The notes under the pieces: generated by a model
What the model was told of the DNA's origin: nothing
Databases searched by the model: none
What the model saw: the letters and a program-made list of their open reading frames with translations, nothing else
Assembly: GCA_905372345.1 (NCBI GenBank)
Contig: CAJPPE010000058.1
Location: 1-8,372 of the forward strand
From: an uncultured Treponema sp.
GTDB lineage: Bacteria; Spirochaetota; Spirochaetia; Treponematales; Treponemataceae
DNA: 8,372 nt
Direction: 5' to 3'
Shown: positions 5,274 through 8,372 of the stretch, piece by piece
Layout: every line of letters begins with the position of its first letter
Position numbering within the stretch: position 1 is the first letter of the stretch
Program-made: the position numbers and the translations under genes

Positions 5274-6886
5274 TTGTTTAGGTTTATCATAAAACGAAAA
5301 GTATATTTTGTGCTTTTTTTTGTTTTAAGCGGAATCGATTTGTTTTTTACGATGAAGCTTCAACTATGGAAGGGGCAGCTTCTTGATCGGCCTTAGGGAA
5401 AACCGCTTATTCTCTTTATACCTTGATGCTCTTGTGTTTAGGGGCGATGGTCTTTGCCTCTTTATTTTCTTATCTTTACAGTCTTGTAAAATCGAAACTT
5501 GTGGTAACTGCCGAGGCCGATTTACGGAAAACTTATTTTGATGCTCTTCTTAAAAAAACGATGGGAGAATATATCAATATCCCTGAAGGAAAAATAAGTG
5601 CCGATTATACGGATAAGATAGATGTTATAAGCGGTCAGTATTTTTATGTTTGGACGGCTTTGATCGACAATGCCTTGATATTCTCGGTAACGGTAATAAC
5701 CCTTTTGACAATAAATATACAGGCAGCCATTGTTACCGTTCTTTTATTAATGATTCCTCTTATTGTCCCGACTGTTTTAAAAAAGATTTTGGCTAAGGTT
5801 TCAAAGGAAAAGATGGAGGCAGTCGAAAAACATTTTTCAGCCGTGAGGACTTGGTTAAAAGGAATTGATATTATAAAAGTCTTTTCTTGTGAGCAATATA
5901 TAATTTTCAGATACGATAAGATAAACGAATTTTTAAGAAAAAAACAAATGGATGCCATAAATGTAAGTTGTCTTGAGATAGGGGTAAGTTTTTTTGTATC
6001 GGCTATCGTTAATTTGCTTATGACGGCTTATTGTGCATATTATGTTTATAAAGGTATTTTTTCTATCGGAGAATTTTATACCATAATGAGCCTAATCGGG
6101 ATTCTGTCCAGGCCCATGTATTGGACAGCGAATTTATTAAAGACTTTCTTTTCTTCCCGTCCTGTCCGTGATGCAATGATTGAATTTATAGATGCTAAAA
6201 CGGAAACAGGCGAAATAGGAAACTTAAACGGATTTAACATTGATGCTGTAGGCTTATCGTTTTCATATAATGAAAAGAAGGTTTTAAATAATACCGATTT
6301 TACATTTAAGCAAAACGAAAAAATTTTGATCCTAGGGGAATCGGGCTCAGGAAAGTCCACGATAATGCGGCTCCTTTTGGGAATGTATGCTCCGGATTCC
6401 GGTTCGCTTACAATAGGCAGAGCTGCTCCGAAAAAAATAAAAAATATTGCCGATATAATTTCGATTCAGCAGCAAGAAGCCTATATCTTTAAAATGAATC
6501 TCTTGGATAATTTGTTTTTAGATAAAGACATAAGCGAAGAAAGGGTAAAAGAGGTTCTTGATTCCTTAGGTTTAAATAAGTACACGCAAGATAAATATTT
6601 AAAGGAAACCGTCATAGGGGAAACTTACGGTTTTTCAGGCGGAGAAAAAAAGCGCATAAGTATTGCAAGAGCTGTTTTGCATAAACGCCCGATAATGATA
6701 TTCGATGAACCTCTTGCCAATATAGATAATGAAAATATTGAACGGGTAAAAAAAATAATTTTCGGTATAAAGGATTCTACCGTAATAATTATTTCGCACA
6801 TTGCAGATGCAGAAATAAAAAAAATGTTTGATCGAATTTATAAATTTGATACAAGCGAAAGGAGATTATATGAAGAAGCTGTCTAA
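5274..6886 (+). CDS. ABC exporter half-transporter (membrane domain + ATPase), frameshifted near the N-terminus
   Basis: A type I ABC exporter subunit fusing a six-helix membrane domain to an ATPase. Restoring one base gives 537 residues, a slightly short but normal length. The gene starts at TTG 5274 and encodes FRFIIKRKVYFVLFF (first helix), but this frame stops at TAG 5394-5396 after 40 residues. The rest continues in the +2 frame to 6886. In restored numbering the ATPase has Walker A GESGSGKST (355-363), a Q-loop at SIQQQEA, signature FSGGE (about 454-458) in place of LSGGQ, Walker B IFDEP with catalytic Glu (about 479), D-loop LANID and switch His (about 509). All catalytic residues are present. 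The intact stretch begins at TTG 5423 or ATG 5426, lacks the first helix and has no ribosome binding site. Its end overlaps the next gene by 17 bp, so the two should form a heterodimer. Substrate unknown; drug, lipid or peptide export are all possible. Whether it is functional depends on the frameshift being real. Confidence 0.88.
5387..5396 (+). other. Frameshift site: one G missing from a G-run, followed by an in-frame TAG
   Basis: The upstream frame reads ...LLDRP and stops at 5394-5396. The downstream frame is closed by TGA at 5384-5386, then reads ALGKTAYSLYTLMLL. Adding one G to the GG at 5389-5390 gives LLDR-ALGKTAYSLYTL without a break and places Walker A at residue 355, within one residue of its place in the paralogous second gene (356). 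No slippery heptamer is present, so programmed frameshifting is unlikely. Confidence 0.8.
6858..6864 (+). promoter_or_regulatory. Ribosome binding site of the second ABC gene, inside the first
   Basis: AAAGGAG lies within the last codons of the first ABC gene, 5 nt before ATG 6870-6872. The two reading frames overlap by 17 bp, so translation is probably coupled and gives matched subunit amounts. Confidence 0.7.
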
Positions 6887-8372
6887 TCTTGAAAAATCGT
6901 TTATATTTTTTGCTCTTCTATTTTTAATTTTTTCGGCAGCCGCCGTTACGGCTTTTTCATGGCTAAGCGGAAAAATAGCCGATGCTGCCGTAAGCAAGGA
7001 TATTGAAAAAATAATTATCTTTGTATCTGCATATTTTGTTGCAATACTGGTGAGGGGAGGAGCACACGGGCTTTATTCTTATTTTTTCGGTAGGTTTAAA
7101 ACAAACCGTTTAAAACTTTTACGGCAAGGTCTTTTTCATTCTTGGGTAAAAGCCGACTATGAAGAATTCTATAATATTGAAGAAGGGAAGAAAATTTCTT
7201 ATTATCAACAGCAGCTTCCTTCTCTCGAAGGGATATACTATCAATCCTTCTATGGAATGGGACAGATTCTTATGGAAACGGTTTTTGCTTCTGCCTTATT
7301 TTTATATGTTAATATAAAATTGGCTATTGCGGGACTCTTTTTTATTTTTATTACTTCGATTATTCCTCAAGTTTTTAAAAAGCTCTTGGATAAAACTCAA
7401 TCCGAATCCATAGAAAGTGTAAATGAGCACATGGGAGAGTTTTCCGATTGGTTAAAAGGCTTTGAGGTAATAAAAAATTACGGAAGCGAGGGGCGTTTTC
7501 AAAACCTCTTAAATAAATCGGTAGAAAAACTGGCAAAAAAACAATTTTCGGTTTCAGCAGCAAATGATGCATCACAGAGTCTTTCATTTTTTGCATCTCA
7601 ATTAAGTATAATTGCAGTTGCTTTTTACGGCGTTTATATGATTAATAAAAATGAATTAAGCATAGCGGAGTTTATGATGGCTAACGGCTTGGTTGTACAG
7701 CTAAGGTCTCAAGTTTATTATATTTCTATGTATGTGAACCGCTTTATTATGAGTAAGGTTACCCTTGAAGGTTATAAGACCTTGATAGTTAAGGAACCGG
7801 AAGAAGAAAAGATTGAAGCTGAAATTTCTTCGGGCGATATATCGTTTAATGATGTAAGTTATTCTTATAGCGAGCTGCCTGTTCTTCAAAATGTAAATAA
7901 AAAATTTACCGATAAGGGAATACATATCATTTACGGAGAAAGCGGAAGCGGAAAATCTACGGCGATGAAAATTCTTTTAGGTCTATTAAAGCCTAAAGGC
8001 GGAAACATAGTATTGGATGGAAAAAATATTCATTCCATAAAAAACAGGTCAGACCTTATTTCATTTTTAGCCCAAGAAGCCGTTTTCTTTGATGATACCT
8101 TAAAAAATAATTTAACATTAGGCGAAGATATTGCAGAAGAAAAAATATTCGGCTTAATGGAAAAATTGGGCTTGGAAAAATTCGCAAATACGGAAGCCTT
8201 AAATATGGACTTTACCCACATCGAAAACAAATTTTCAGGCGGCGAATTAAAGCGTTTAAGCTTTGTGCGCACCCTCTTGAGGGATACGCCTGTAGTAATT
8301 TTTGACGAACCTTTTGCAAATATAGACGCTCAAAATATAGAAAGAGTCGAAGACCTTATTTTAAGTCTAGAT
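6870..8372 (+). CDS. ABC exporter half-transporter (membrane domain + ATPase), second subunit, 3' end beyond window
   Basis: The frame starts at ATG 6870 and stays open for 501 codons to the window edge, so the stop and about the last 40 residues are missing. The N-terminal 330 residues form a hydrophobic ABC-exporter membrane domain: first helix about 10-31, then FVSAYFVAILVRGGAHGLYS, and later pairs near 135-165 and 240-265. The ATPase domain begins at about residue 330: aromatic A-loop at SYSYSE, Walker A GESGSGKST (356-364), Q-loop at FLAQEAVFF, signature FSGGE (455-459), and Walker B VVIFDEP with Asp479 and Glu480, then D-loop FANID. The switch His lies past the window. It is paralogous to the preceding gene, with the same domain positions and the same unusual FSGGE signature, and overlaps it by 17 bp. 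The two are probably the subunits of one heterodimeric exporter. Substrate unknown. Confidence 0.92.
   Translation, partial: MKKLSNLEKSFIFFALLFLIFSAAAVTAFSWLSGKIADAAVSKDIEKIIIFVSAYFVAILVRGGAHGLYSYFFGRFKTNRLKLLRQGLFHSWVKADYEEFYNIEEGKKISYYQQQLPSLEGIYYQSFYGMGQILMETVFASALFLYVNIKLAIAGLFFIFITSIIPQVFKKLLDKTQSESIESVNEHMGEFSDWLKGFEVIKNYGSEGRFQNLLNKSVEKLAKKQFSVSAANDASQSLSFFASQLSIIAVAFYGVYMINKNELSIAEFMMANGLVVQLRSQVYYISMYVNRFIMSKVTLEGYKTLIVKEPEEEKIEAEISSGDISFNDVSYSYSELPVLQNVNKKFTDKGIHIIYGESGSGKSTAMKILLGLLKPKGGNIVLDGKNIHSIKNRSDLISFLAQEAVFFDDTLKNNLTLGEDIAEEKIFGLMEKLGLEKFANTEALNMDFTHIENKFSGGELKRLSFVRTLLRDTPVVIFDEPFANIDAQNIERVEDLILSLD

Noticed and set aside
5423..5428. TTG/ATG near 5423 as the true start of the first ABC gene
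   Set aside because: No ribosome binding site precedes it, the product would lack the first membrane helix, and a good promoter, Shine-Dalgarno site and start codon lie upstream in the shifted frame.

Overview
The window looks like a low-GC bacterial chromosome, most probably an oral treponeme close to Treponema denticola. This rests on the AT-rich codon use, the recognisable Imm26-family protein, a chemotaxis receptor with a membrane-embedded sensor, TTG start codons behind strong ribosome binding sites, and a higher-GC structured intergenic element whose look I associate with T. denticola. The species is an inference from pattern memory, not from a search.

Layout. (1) Positions 1-57 hold the last 18 codons of a plus-strand gene, probably a formylglycine-generating-enzyme (SUMF1) family protein. 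(2) Positions 58-361 hold a compact element of nested inverted repeats (about 62-208), then a short plus-strand reading frame rich in Gly and hydrophobic residues, probably a gene remnant. (3) Positions 356-3607 hold a minus-strand run, in transcription order: a methyl-accepting chemotaxis protein, an Imm26-type immunity protein, and a broken GNAT acetyltransferase whose start overlaps the immunity gene's stop. (4) Positions 3762-5129 hold a minus-strand MATE efflux transporter. (5) Positions 5130-5273 are a 144-bp divergent control region with a promoter for each side. (6) From 5274 to the window end, on the plus strand, lie two overlapping half-size ABC exporter genes, probably a heterodimer. 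The first carries a one-base frameshift near its N-terminus, and the second runs off the window.

How they work together. The MATE transporter and the ABC pair are divergently transcribed efflux systems. The ABC-side promoter has perfect -35 and -10 hexamers at 17-bp spacing, and a perfect 15-bp palindrome lies across its -35 box, which suggests a repressed drug- or peptide-export locus. The immunity protein has no toxin beside it and sits next to a decayed acetyltransferase and a structured repeat, as expected of an accessory region with gene turnover. I found no CRISPR array, tRNA, rRNA, transposase or clearly new multi-gene system. The most useful observations are the frameshift in the first ABC gene, the nested-hairpin element and the operator-like palindromes.
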